Source: Amycolatopsis lurida (GTDB lineage: Bacteria; Actinomycetota; Actinomycetes; Mycobacteriales; Pseudonocardiaceae). From it: 64,000 nucleotides of DNA. Below, piece by piece: positions 8,346-16,733 of the stretch. The notes below the pieces were generated by a model, which worked only from the letters and a program-made list of their open reading frames with translations, did not search any database and was not told the origin of the DNA. Each line of letters starts with the position of its first letter. Within the stretch, counting starts at the first letter, position 1. Position numbers and translations under genes: made by a program. The DNA is taken from positions 7,037,501 to 7,101,500 of the forward strand of contig NZ_FNTA01000004.1 in NCBI RefSeq assembly GCF_900105055.1. The letters are read 5' to 3'.

Positions 8346-11300
8346 ATGTATCCCAAGGCACAGATGGACGGCGAGACCGGCGTCCCGTCCCAGCCTTCGT
8401 TCCCCGAGTCGGAAAAGCGCGTCCTCGCGTATTGGGAATCCGATCGGACCTTCCAGGCCTCGATCGACGCTCGCGACCCCGGCGTCAACGGTTCGAACGA
8501 GTACGTCTTCTACGACGGACCGCCGTTCGCCAACGGTCTCCCGCACTACGGTCACCTGCTCACCGGGTACGTGAAGGACCTGGTGCCCCGTTACCAGACC
8601 ATGAAGGGCAAGCGCGTCGAGCGCCGCTTCGGCTGGGACACCCACGGCCTGCCCGCCGAACTCGAGGCCATGCGCCAGCTCGGGATCACCGAGAAGTCCG
8701 AGATCGACGCGATGGGCATCGACGTCTTCAACGAGGCCTGCCGCGAGTCCGTGCTGCGCTACACCGGCGAATGGCAGGACTACGTCACCCGCCAGGCCCG
8801 CTGGGTCGACTTCGACAACGACTACAAGACGCTCGACCTGTCCTACATGGAGTCGGTCATCTGGGCGTTCAAGCAGCTGTGGGACAAGGGCCTGGTCTAC
8901 GAGGGCTACCGCGTGCTGCCCTACTGCTGGCGCGACGAGACCCCGCTGTCCAACCACGAGCTGCGGATGGACGACGACGTCTACGCCAGCCGTCAGGACC
9001 CGGCCGTCACGGTCGGTTTCCGCTTGGAGGGCAACGACAACGAGCTCGACGGTACCTATCTGCTGATCTGGACCACGACGCCGTGGACGCTGCCGTCCAA
9101 CCTCGCGACCGCGGTGCACCCGGATGTGCGGTACGTCGTGGTGGAAAGCGACGGCAAGCGGTTCCTGCTCGCCGAAGCGCGCGTCGCCGCGTACGCCCGC
9201 GAGCTCGGTGAGGAGGGCGAATTCAGTATTGTCGGGCACTACACCGGCACCGAGCTGCTCGGAACCCGTTACGCCCCGCCGTTCCCGTACTTCGCCGGGC
9301 ACGAGAACGCGCACCGCGTGCTGTCCGCGGACTACGTCACCACCGAGGACGGCACCGGTGTCGTCCACATCGCGCCCGCCTACGGTGAAGAGGACAAGGT
9401 CGTCACCGACGCGGCGGGCATCGTCCCGGTCACGCCGGTGGACGCGCAGGGCAAGTTCGACGCGACCGTCTCGGATTACGAGGGCCAGCAGGTCTTCGAC
9501 GCCAACCCGAACATCATCAAGGATCTCAAGAACGGCACCGGTTCGGCCGGCCGTCAGGGCGCGGTCCTGCTGCGTCACGAGACCTACGAGCACCCGTACC
9601 CGCACTGCTGGCGCTGCCGCAACCCGCTGATCTACCGCGCCGTCTCGTCGTGGTTCGTCGCGGTGACCGAGTTCAAGGACCGGATGGTCGAGCTGAACCA
9701 GCAGATCACCTGGTACCCGGAGAACGTCAAGGACGGTCAGTTCGGCAAGTGGCTGGAGAACGCCCGCGACTGGTCGGTCTCCCGCAACCGGTACTTCGGC
9801 ACGCCGATCCCGGTGTGGCAGTCCGACGACCCGGCGTACCCGCGCACGGACGTCTACGGCTCGCTCGACGAGATCGAGCGTGACTTCGGCGTGCGGCTGG
9901 AGAACCTGCACCGGCCCTTCATCGACGAGCTGACCCGGCCCAACCCGGACGACCCGACCGGGAAGTCCACCATGCGCCGGATCGAGGACGTGCTGGACGT
10001 CTGGTTCGACTCGGGTTCGATGTCGTACGCGCAGGTGCACTATCCGTTCGAGAACACCGAATGGTTCGAGCACCACTACCCGGGCGACTTCATCGTCGAG
10101 TACATCGGTCAGACCCGCGGCTGGTTCTACGTCCTGCACGTGCTGGCGACCGCGCTGTTCGACCGGCCGGCGTTCCGCACCTGCATCTCGCACGGGATCG
10201 TGCTCGGCTCGGACGGCCAGAAGATGTCCAAGTCGCTGCGCAACTACCCGGACGTCAACGAGGTCTTCGACCGCGACGGCTCCGACGCGATGCGCTGGTA
10301 CCTGATGGCGAGCCCGATCCTGCGCGGCGGGAACCTGGTCGTCACCGACAAGGGCATCCGCGACGCCGTCCGCCAGGCCGTGCTCCCGCTGTGGAACTCG
10401 TACTACTTCCTGGCGCTCTACGCGAACGCCGAGGGCGTGGAAGGCCAGTGGCGCACGGATTCGAAGCACATCCTCGACCGGTACGTGCTGGCGAAGACGC
10501 ACGAACTGGTGACCGACGTCGAGCACGCGCTCGACACCTACGACGTCGCCGGTGCGTGTTCGACGGTCCGTGACTTCCTCGAGGTGCTGACGAACTGGTA
10601 CGTGCGCCGGTCGCGTGACCGGTTCTGGGCGGGCGAGCAGGACGCGATCGACACCCTGCACACCGTGCTGGAGGTGACGTCACGGGTGGTGGCACCGCTG
10701 CTGCCGCTGACCACCGAGGTCGTCTGGCGCGGGCTGACCGGCGGCCGTTCGGTGCACCTGACCGACTGGCCGAACGCGCTCGACCTGCCCGCCGACGCGG
10801 CGCTGGTGACGGCGATGGACCGGGTGCGCCAGGTGGCGTCTTCGGCGCTCTCGCTGCGGAAGTCGAACAAGCTGCGGGTGCGGCTGCCGCTGGCCAAGCT
10901 GGTCGTCGCCGCGCACGAGGCCGACTCGCTGCGCGACTTCACCGACATCCTGCGCGACGAGGTCAACGTCAAATCCGTCGAGCTGACCACGGACGTCGCC
11001 GCACACGGCGGTTTCGAGGTCGCGGTGAACGCCCGCGCCGCCGGACCGCGGCTGGGCAAGGACGTCCAGACGGTGATCAAGGCCGTCAAGGCCGGTGAGT
11101 GGACGACGTCGGAGAGCGGCGCCGTCGTGGCCGCCGGGATCGAGCTCGTCGAAGGCGAGTACGACCGGCGTCTGGTCGCCAAGGGCGGTGGCGCGGCCGC
11201 GGAGCTGCCCGGCGGCGCCGGGCTGGTGCTGCTCGACACCGAAGTGACCGACGAGTTGGCGGCCGAGGGCTTGGCCCGTGACCTGGTCCGGGTCGTGCAG

Positions 11301-11513
11301 CAGGCCCGCCGCGACGCCGGGCTCGACGTCGCCGACCGGATCGCGCTGACGGTCGACGCGCCGGAAGAGGTGGTCACGGCCGCGAAGACGCACGAGGAGT
11401 TCATCGCGTCGGAGACGCTGGCGACTTCGGTGGCCTACGGCGATGTCGCCGATGGCTCGGCCGGGACGGTCGGTGAGGGCACGAAGGTGACCGTGGCGGT
11501 CACCAAGGCCTGA
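8346..11513 (+). CDS. ileS: Isoleucyl-tRNA synthetase
   Basis: A 1055-residue class-I synthetase charging tRNA-Ile. The HIGH signature is HYGH (residues 67-70, in PPFANGLPHYGHLLTG) and KMSKS is at residues 626-630. The CP1 editing domain lies between, with WTTTPWTLPSNLA as the typical editing-site segment. The C-terminal anticodon-binding region follows 700. Length and the GLPHYGH form match the type-2, eukaryote-like IleS common in actinobacteria, a class generally insensitive to mupirocin (family knowledge, not tested here). A T-box leader controls expression and a hairpin at 11523 ends the transcript. Confidence 0.97.
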   Translation: MYPKAQMDGETGVPSQPSFPESEKRVLAYWESDRTFQASIDARDPGVNGSNEYVFYDGPPFANGLPHYGHLLTGYVKDLVPRYQTMKGKRVERRFGWDTHGLPAELEAMRQLGITEKSEIDAMGIDVFNEACRESVLRYTGEWQDYVTRQARWVDFDNDYKTLDLSYMESVIWAFKQLWDKGLVYEGYRVLPYCWRDETPLSNHELRMDDDVYASRQDPAVTVGFRLEGNDNELDGTYLLIWTTTPWTLPSNLATAVHPDVRYVVVESDGKRFLLAEARVAAYARELGEEGEFSIVGHYTGTELLGTRYAPPFPYFAGHENAHRVLSADYVTTEDGTGVVHIAPAYGEEDKVVTDAAGIVPVTPVDAQGKFDATVSDYEGQQVFDANPNIIKDLKNGTGSAGRQGAVLLRHETYEHPYPHCWRCRNPLIYRAVSSWFVAVTEFKDRMVELNQQITWYPENVKDGQFGKWLENARDWSVSRNRYFGTPIPVWQSDDPAYPRTDVYGSLDEIERDFGVRLENLHRPFIDELTRPNPDDPTGKSTMRRIEDVLDVWFDSGSMSYAQVHYPFENTEWFEHHYPGDFIVEYIGQTRGWFYVLHVLATALFDRPAFRTCISHGIVLGSDGQKMSKSLRNYPDVNEVFDRDGSDAMRWYLMASPILRGGNLVVTDKGIRDAVRQAVLPLWNSYYFLALYANAEGVEGQWRTDSKHILDRYVLAKTHELVTDVEHALDTYDVAGACSTVRDFLEVLTNWYVRRSRDRFWAGEQDAIDTLHTVLEVTSRVVAPLLPLTTEVVWRGLTGGRSVHLTDWPNALDLPADAALVTAMDRVRQVASSALSLRKSNKLRVRLPLAKLVVAAHEADSLRDFTDILRDEVNVKSVELTTDVAAHGGFEVAVNARAAGPRLGKDVQTVIKAVKAGEWTTSESGAVVAAGIELVEGEYDRRLVAKGGGAAAELPGGAGLVLLDTEVTDELAAEGLARDLVRVVQQARRDAGLDVADRIALTVDAPEEVVTAAKTHEEFIASETLATSVAYGDVADGSAGTVGEGTKVTVAVTKA

Positions 11514-11522
11514 CCCTCGCAA

Positions 11523-11577
11523 GCGACATGAAAGGCCCCTTCATGGCAAATTTTGCTATGAAGGGGCCTTTCGTCGC
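11523..11577 (+). terminator. Palindromic terminator after ileS (GGCCCCTTCAT family)
   Basis: Left arm GCGACATGAAAGGCCCC continuing TTCATGGCAAA pairs with right arm TTTTGCTATGAAGGGG continuing CCTTTCGTCGC, about 26 pairs with only small interruptions. It starts ten bases after the ileS stop. Its core ATGAAAGGCCCCTTCAT recurs, with variation, at 20284, 41425 and 61360, so this terminator belongs to a dispersed repeat family. Confidence 0.85.
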
Positions 11578-11720
11578 AGTCGCGAGGTGCCGATCACCGG
11601 GATCACGAAACGGATTCGGATCAGCCGCTTTCCCGTCCGAAGCACGCCTTGCGCGAGGGAAATCGGCAGGCTGGCGCCCGGGGCGCGCGAGGGGCGCGCC
11701 GTATGGGGGAGAGCGAATCC

Positions 11721-13325
11721 ATGAGTCCTGCCCGGAAAAGAGGCATCCTGATCGGCGCCGCGCTGGCGGTCGTCGCCGTCGTGGTGGCCGCGGTGGTGCT
11801 GCTGGTCAAGGAGGACCGGGCGCCCGCGGCCGCCGTCGGCCCGGGGGAGTCCACCGCGAACCCGCAGGACAGCCCGGCGCAGGTCGCCACCCGGTTTCTG
11901 CGGCTGTTCGACACGGGTGACCTGACCACCGCCCCGGTCGACGATCCGGCGGCGGCCACGGCCGCGTTGACCGGGACGCGAAACGCTCTCAGCGGGGCCT
12001 CGGTCAAGACCTCCCTAGGCGAGGTCCCGACGACGCCGGGTGACGCGACCTCGACGTCGGCCACCTTCCACACCGCGTGGACTTTCGCCGGCAACAGCGT
12101 CTGGAAATACGAAGGCAAGCTGGACCTGGTGCGCAATGCCGGGAAATGGGTCGTCCGCTGGGCGATGTCGGTGATCCACCCGAAGCTCGAAGCCGGGCAG
12201 CGGCTCGCCGTCGCTCCGGTTTCGGCCAAACCGATCGTGGCCGACCGCGACGGCAAGGCCCTCGTCGGCGGTGACGCGGCGGGTGTCGCGCCGATCCTGC
12301 AAGGCGCGTTGTCCAAGGTCGCGTCCGAGCAGAACGGCGGCACCGGAACCCCGGCCACCGTCACCGTGTCGCGCGTCGACGCCTCCGGCAAACCGGTCGA
12401 AACGCTCTTCGGGCAAGCCGTCGAGACCGACAAACCGCTGGCCTCGACGGTGAGCGTGGCCTCCCAGACCGCCGCCCAGAAAGCCGTCGACGGCTTCCAG
12501 GGGCCGGCGATCATCGTCGCGATGAAGACGTCGGGTGAGCTCCTGGCGGTCGCGCAGAACGGCGCGGCCGGGAACCGGCCGGACGCGCTCAACGGCTTGT
12601 ATTCGCCGGGTTCGGCCTTCAAGATCGCCACGGCGACCGCGGCGTTGCAGCAGGGCGGCGTCACCGCCGACTCCCCGTTGGCCTGCCCGGGCAGTGAACA
12701 GATCGGGACCCGCACCCTCAAGAACGACAACGGGTTCGACCTGGGGACCGTCTCGTTGAAGACGGCGTTCGCCGCGTCGTGCAACACGACCTTTGGGCGG
12801 CTTGCCAAGCAGCTGCCCGCGGACGGTCTCGCGAAGGCCGCGAGCCAGTTCGGCCTCAACGCCGACTTCGAGATCCCTGGGCTCGCGACGGAGACCGGGA
12901 AAGTGGAGCCGTCCGGCAGCGGTGACGAGCAGGTCGAAGCCGGGATCGGGCAGGGGAGGGTTCAGGTCAGCCCGCTGGGCGCGGCGCTCATGGCCGCGAC
13001 CGTCGCCACCGGGAAACCGGTGGTCCCGAAGCTGTGGCAGGGACTGGAGACCAAGGTCAACGCCGGATATCAGGCACCGCCGGCCGGGGTGCTGAACCAG
13101 GTCCGCGCGATGATGCGCGAGGTCTGCACGACTGGGACCGCGAAGGCGCTGAAGGGCAGTGGAGCGGTCTTCGGCAAGACCGGGACGGCACAGTTCGGAT
13201 CGGGTGCGGACGCCAACGGCTGGTTCGTCGGCTACCGCGGGGACGTCGCTTTCGCCGTCATGCTCCAGGGTTCCAATGACTCCAAACCCGCGGTGCAGCT
13301 GGCGGCGAAGTTCCTGGCGGGCTGA
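11721..13325 (+). CDS. Penicillin-binding transpeptidase with MecA_N-type N-terminus
   Basis: A 534-residue membrane-anchored DD-transpeptidase. A single N-terminal helix (residues 8-32) anchors it outside the membrane. Residues about 48-155 match the NTF2-like MecA_N domain (ATRFLRLFDTGDL...VRNAGKWVVRW). The transpeptidase domain has SAFK with the catalytic Ser298, SCN at 353-355 and KTGT at 486-489. The order and length resemble actinobacterial class-B PBPs related to MecA/PbpA; such genes are normal chromosomal genes in this group and do not by themselves indicate acquired resistance. ATG 11721 follows GGGGGAGAG; an ATG at 11703 is an alternative. Confidence 0.88.
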   Translation: MSPARKRGILIGAALAVVAVVVAAVVLLVKEDRAPAAAVGPGESTANPQDSPAQVATRFLRLFDTGDLTTAPVDDPAAATAALTGTRNALSGASVKTSLGEVPTTPGDATSTSATFHTAWTFAGNSVWKYEGKLDLVRNAGKWVVRWAMSVIHPKLEAGQRLAVAPVSAKPIVADRDGKALVGGDAAGVAPILQGALSKVASEQNGGTGTPATVTVSRVDASGKPVETLFGQAVETDKPLASTVSVASQTAAQKAVDGFQGPAIIVAMKTSGELLAVAQNGAAGNRPDALNGLYSPGSAFKIATATAALQQGGVTADSPLACPGSEQIGTRTLKNDNGFDLGTVSLKTAFAASCNTTFGRLAKQLPADGLAKAASQFGLNADFEIPGLATETGKVEPSGSGDEQVEAGIGQGRVQVSPLGAALMAATVATGKPVVPKLWQGLETKVNAGYQAPPAGVLNQVRAMMREVCTTGTAKALKGSGAVFGKTGTAQFGSGADANGWFVGYRGDVAFAVMLQGSNDSKPAVQLAAKFLAG

Positions 13326-13368
13326 CGCTTCGGCGGTCACCGAACCGTGGGTCTTCTACGGTGAACGC

Positions 13369-14052
13369 ATGGAGACGATCGCCCTGGCCGAAGTCGCGGC
13401 CGTGCTCGCCGATCCGAGCCGCGCGTCGATGTGTCTCGCGCTGCTCGACGGGCGAGCTTGGACGGTGACCGAGCTGGCGGGCGCGGCCGGAGTGGCCGCG
13501 TCGACGGCGAGCGAGCACGTGACGAAGCTGGCCGAGGCAGGCTTCGTCGTGCGGGTCAAGCAGGGGAGGCACAGTTACGTCCGGATAGCCGACCCCCGGG
13601 TGGCGGAACTGATCGAGCATCTGGCGCAGCACGCCGAACACCGGCCGGTGAAGGGGTTACGGTCGTCGGTGCGGGTGAAGCGGCTCGAGTTCGCGAGGAC
13701 CTGCTACGACCACCTCGCCGGGACGGTCGGGGTCGCGCTGCGGGACGGGATGCTCGCCGCCGGGTTGATCGACGACGCGGGCGGCCTGACGCTGACCGGT
13801 CGCGGACGGGAGGTGCTCGACGCGCTCGGGGTGGAGATCGACGACGGGCGCCGCCCGATGCTGCGCGACTGTCTGGATTGGACGGTCCGGCGTGATCATT
13901 TGGCGGGCCGGGTGCCCGCGGCGTTACTGTCTCACGGAGTGGGCGCCGGCTGGTTGTCCCGTGAGGGCAACCGCGCGGTGAAGGTCCTTCCCGCGGCGGA
14001 AAAGCCGTTCGCGGTACTCGGCGTCGACCTGGTGGCCCTGCGCAGTCCCTAG
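13369..14052 (+). CDS. ArsR-family winged-helix regulator
   Basis: A 227-residue regulator. Residues 1-90 are a canonical ArsR winged helix (ADPSRASMCLALLDGRAWTVTELA, then AASTASEHVTKLAEAGFVV). The longer C-terminal part (about 100-227) is an extra domain typical of a larger actinobacterial subgroup whose ligand is unknown; it contains CYDHLAG and CLDWTVRR. No CxC metal-binding pair is present in the HTH, so metal sensing of the classic ArsR type is unlikely. The ATG lacks a Shine-Dalgarno sequence; TACGGT sits six bases before it, so a leaderless mRNA is predicted. It begins 43 bases after the transpeptidase gene. Confidence 0.85.
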   Translation: METIALAEVAAVLADPSRASMCLALLDGRAWTVTELAGAAGVAASTASEHVTKLAEAGFVVRVKQGRHSYVRIADPRVAELIEHLAQHAEHRPVKGLRSSVRVKRLEFARTCYDHLAGTVGVALRDGMLAAGLIDDAGGLTLTGRGREVLDALGVEIDDGRRPMLRDCLDWTVRRDHLAGRVPAALLSHGVGAGWLSREGNRAVKVLPAAEKPFAVLGVDLVALRSP

Positions 14053-14164
14053 TGGACAGTCTGTAACACAGGTTGCCCGGGCGCTTTCCGACCGGTACAC
14101 GAACGTGTGACGAGCACCGCCTCACTATTCTGGAGCCCTCACGGCGACCGGAACGGGAGGCGAC

Positions 14165-15643
14165 ATGGAGCAACTCCCGCTCATCCTCGGCACCGGTGGC
14201 GCCGTGCTTCTCGTCGCCGTGATCGCCGTCCGGGTGTCGATCCGCGTCGGTCTTCCTTCGCTGCTGCTGTATCTGGGGATGGGGGTCCTGCTCGGCGAAG
14301 CCGGGTTCGGCATCCAGTACGACAACCCCGAGCTCACCCAGTCGCTCGGCCTCGCCGCGCTGGTGATGATCCTGTCCGAAGGGGGCCTCACCACCCGGTG
14401 GTCGGCCGTGAAACCGTCGCTGGGCATCGGAATCGCACTGTCCACAGTGGCCGTTGTGGTGAGTATCGCGGTCACCGGCGCCGCCCTGCACTGGTTGCTG
14501 GGCCTGGACTGGCGGATGGCGTTGCTGTGGGGCGCGGTACTGGCCTCGACCGACGCCGCCGCGGTCTTCTCGGTGCTGAGATCCGCGGGGATCGGCAAGC
14601 GGCTCGTCGGCGCGCTGGAGATCGAGTCGGGGATCAACGACGCCCCGGCCTACATCGCCGTCGTCGTCCTCGCCGAGGGCGCGACCATCGACTGGTCGCT
14701 GCCGCTGCTGGTGGTCTACGAACTCGCCGCCGGGCTGGTGATCGGCCTGGCCTTCGGCTGGGGCGGGGCGTTCGCGTTGCGCCGGGCGGCGCTTCCCGCC
14801 ACCGGTCTGTACCCGCTGGCCACGGTCGCGGTCTGCGTCGTGGCGTATTCGAGCGGGCAGCTCGCCCACGCGTCGGGCCTGCTCGCCACCTACGTCGCGG
14901 CCCTGGTGCTGGGGAACTCGAAGCTGCCGCACCGCTCGGACACGCTGTCCTTCGCCGAAGGGCTCGGCTGGCTCGCGCAGATCGGCCTGTTCGTGTTGCT
15001 CGGCCTGTTCGCCTCGCCGAGCAGGATCTTCGAAAGCCTGGTCCAGGGCCTGGTCGCGGGCGCGGTCGTGCTGCTGCTCGCCCGCCCGCTGTCGGTACTG
15101 CTGTCGGCGCTGCCATTCAAGATCCCCTGGCGAGAACAGGTGTTCCTGTCCTGGGCCGGGCTGCGCGGGGCGGTCCCGATCGTGCTCGCGTTGATCCCGC
15201 TGTCGTCCGGCGTGCCGGGCGCGCAGGAGCTGGTCGACGCGGTGTTCGTGCTGGTCATCGTGTTGACGCTGCTCCAAGGGGCCACGCTGACCCCGCTCGC
15301 GAGAATCCTCGGGCTGGCCCAGCACGCCGAGGCGCACGAGATCGACGTCGACTCCGCGCCGCTCGACGAGATGGGCGCGGAACTCCTGCAGGTCCGGATC
15401 CACAAGGGATCGAAGATGCACGGCGTGTACCTGGCCGAGCTGCGCCTGCCGGTGGGGGCGACGATCAGCCTCCTCGTCCGCGACGGCTCCGGCTTCACGC
15501 CGAACAAGAACACCCGGCTTCAGGAGCACGACCAGTTACTCGTCGTGACCACCGCCGAAGCCCGTGACGCGGCCGAACGACGCCTGCGGGCCGTTGACCG
15601 CGCGGGCCGTCTCGCCAGGTGGAAGGGCGAATCCGGCCAGTAG
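14165..15643 (+). CDS. CPA1-type potassium/proton antiporter with RCK_C domain
   Basis: A 492-residue antiporter of the NhaP2/CvrA type. About 12 membrane helices fill residues 5-400. Conserved antiporter motifs are LASTDAAAVFSVLR and ESGINDAPAYIAVVVLAEG, with the ND pair expected in the transport site; the usual NDP is NDA here. LSWAGLRGAVPIVLALIP is the family signature in the distal half. Residues about 415-470 (LLQVRIHKGSKMHGVYLAEL, PVGATISLLVRDG) form a C-terminal RCK/TrkA-C nucleotide-sensing domain. Role: cytoplasmic K+ and pH balance. It has a clear GGAGG-like site (GGGAGGCGAC) before the ATG. Confidence 0.9.
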   Translation: MEQLPLILGTGGAVLLVAVIAVRVSIRVGLPSLLLYLGMGVLLGEAGFGIQYDNPELTQSLGLAALVMILSEGGLTTRWSAVKPSLGIGIALSTVAVVVSIAVTGAALHWLLGLDWRMALLWGAVLASTDAAAVFSVLRSAGIGKRLVGALEIESGINDAPAYIAVVVLAEGATIDWSLPLLVVYELAAGLVIGLAFGWGGAFALRRAALPATGLYPLATVAVCVVAYSSGQLAHASGLLATYVAALVLGNSKLPHRSDTLSFAEGLGWLAQIGLFVLLGLFASPSRIFESLVQGLVAGAVVLLLARPLSVLLSALPFKIPWREQVFLSWAGLRGAVPIVLALIPLSSGVPGAQELVDAVFVLVIVLTLLQGATLTPLARILGLAQHAEAHEIDVDSAPLDEMGAELLQVRIHKGSKMHGVYLAELRLPVGATISLLVRDGSGFTPNKNTRLQEHDQLLVVTTAEARDAAERRLRAVDRAGRLARWKGESGQ

Positions 15644-15774
15644 GTCACGAACCGCCACCAGCTGTTCGTCGGTTGATCTCAGAAACTTCTTCCCATTTGT
15701 ACTCCTTTTGGATTACTTTCCCCGCAATCGACTCCATCGAATGGGTGAGTGTCACGGGGTAAGGAGTACGCAAG

Positions 15775-16458
15775 GTGACGAAGCTTCCTGCGCGGTTCGC
15801 TGGTCTGGGGGTCACTGCCGCACTCGTCGGGGTGGTTCTCTCTGCTCCCGCCGCCTCCGCGGCCGGCGCCTTTCCCGCGTTCGGGCTGCCCTTCGAGCCG
15901 GGCCAGTCGGTCTACTCGGCGGGGATCCACTCGGACAACGGCACCTCCGGCGTGAAGAACGCCATCGACTTCAGCCCCGGGGACAAGACCGTTCGCGCCC
16001 CGCTGGCGGGCACGGTCCGGATCCAGCACTGTTCCGGCGGCGACTGGGTGACCGTCGACCACGACGGCGGCTGGCGGACCGGGTACTACCACCTGGAGGG
16101 CATCGCGGTCACCGACGGCCAGAAGGTCGCCCCGGGCGACGCTCTCGGCCGGACCGGCAACGCGCTGCCCTGTGGTGGCCGCAGCACCGGCGCCCACGTG
16201 CACTTCACCCTGTGGACCCTGCCCGCGGCCGCCGCGCAGGGCGGCGACTCGCGCGACTTCGGGGTCGGCGCGGGCAACTGGAACGGCCTGTCCTACGACG
16301 AGGTCTCGACCAAGGTCGCCGAGGCCTACGGCGAAGCCGTCGACGGCAAGACCTTCGGCGGCTGGCAGTTCACCGCGGGCACCGATCAGTACTCCGGCAC
16401 CGCGACCGAGGTCTCCTCCCGCGCGACCGTCCCGCTGCCCGGCCGATTCCGGGTCTGA
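15775..16458 (+). CDS. Secreted M23/LasA-like peptidase
   Basis: A 227-residue exported protein. The first 30 residues are a Sec signal peptide ending ASAAG. The mature part is a M23-type fold: GIHSDNGTSGVKNAIDFSPG gives the metal-binding His and Asp region, APLAGTVRIQHCSGGDWVTV the lysostaphin-like beta core, and HVHFTLW the third zinc-site motif. The spacing resembles the LasA/M23A group, which cuts glycine-rich peptides or peptide cross-bridges; the substrate is unknown, and cell-wall turnover is plausible. Start GTG 15775 is preceded by GTAAGGAGTACGCAAG. The 131-base upstream gap is unusually AT-rich but shows no riboswitch I recognise. Confidence 0.8.
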   Translation: MTKLPARFAGLGVTAALVGVVLSAPAASAAGAFPAFGLPFEPGQSVYSAGIHSDNGTSGVKNAIDFSPGDKTVRAPLAGTVRIQHCSGGDWVTVDHDGGWRTGYYHLEGIAVTDGQKVAPGDALGRTGNALPCGGRSTGAHVHFTLWTLPAAAAQGGDSRDFGVGAGNWNGLSYDEVSTKVAEAYGEAVDGKTFGGWQFTAGTDQYSGTATEVSSRATVPLPGRFRV

Positions 16459-16586
16459 CCTGCCGTTGCCCGGCGCGGCGCGGCGCCGGGCAGCGGTTCT
16501 TCCCGCTTGCGGAGCACGTGAGCGGCGTCTCAAGATGCGGACAAGGGCTGGCTCGATCGGCCGCCCATCCGCTAACTTCGTCCGTA

Positions 16587-16665
16587 GGTCACGAGTGTCA
16601 GCGTCAAGCCCCGGCTAGCTGACCGGCAACCCTCCTTCCGCGGTGGGGTGCCCCGGGTGAGGACC
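16587..16665 (+). promoter_or_regulatory. SAM-IV riboswitch
   Basis: The 79 bases match the actinobacterial SAM-IV consensus: GGTCACGAGTGTCAGCG, TCAAGCCCCGGCTAGCTG, CCGGCAACCCTCCTTCCG, CGGTGGGGTGCCCCGGG and closing TGAGGACC. The P1 stem pairs GGTCA/GGTC at the start with GGACC at the end. It lies 68 bases before the aminotransferase start, so SAM binding should repress that gene. TAACTT at 16573-16578 is a candidate -10 placing transcription start right before the aptamer. Confidence 0.88.
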
Positions 16666-16733
16666 TGGCTCGTCGCGTGGTGCGACGGGCAAGCGCGGGA
16701 TCCTCGGTGGGTCCCCTGGCCCGGAGGATGACG

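Noticed and set aside
8136..10661. Very long open frame on the minus strand across ileS (about 840 codons)
   Set aside because: It is the antisense shadow of a strongly conserved gene in GC-rich DNA; its translation is Arg/Val/His-rich without any domain, and it has no start signals.
11721..13325. Acquired methicillin-resistance-type gene because of the MecA_N domain
   Set aside because: MecA_N-type class-B PBPs are ordinary chromosomal genes in actinobacteria, codon use fits the neighbours and there are no mobile-element traces.
15644..15774. Riboswitch (c-di-AMP or similar) before the secreted peptidase gene
   Set aside because: Such genes often carry one in actinobacteria, but the gap is only 131 bases, AT-rich, and lacks the expected GGGAC/GGGGGAACC-type motifs.
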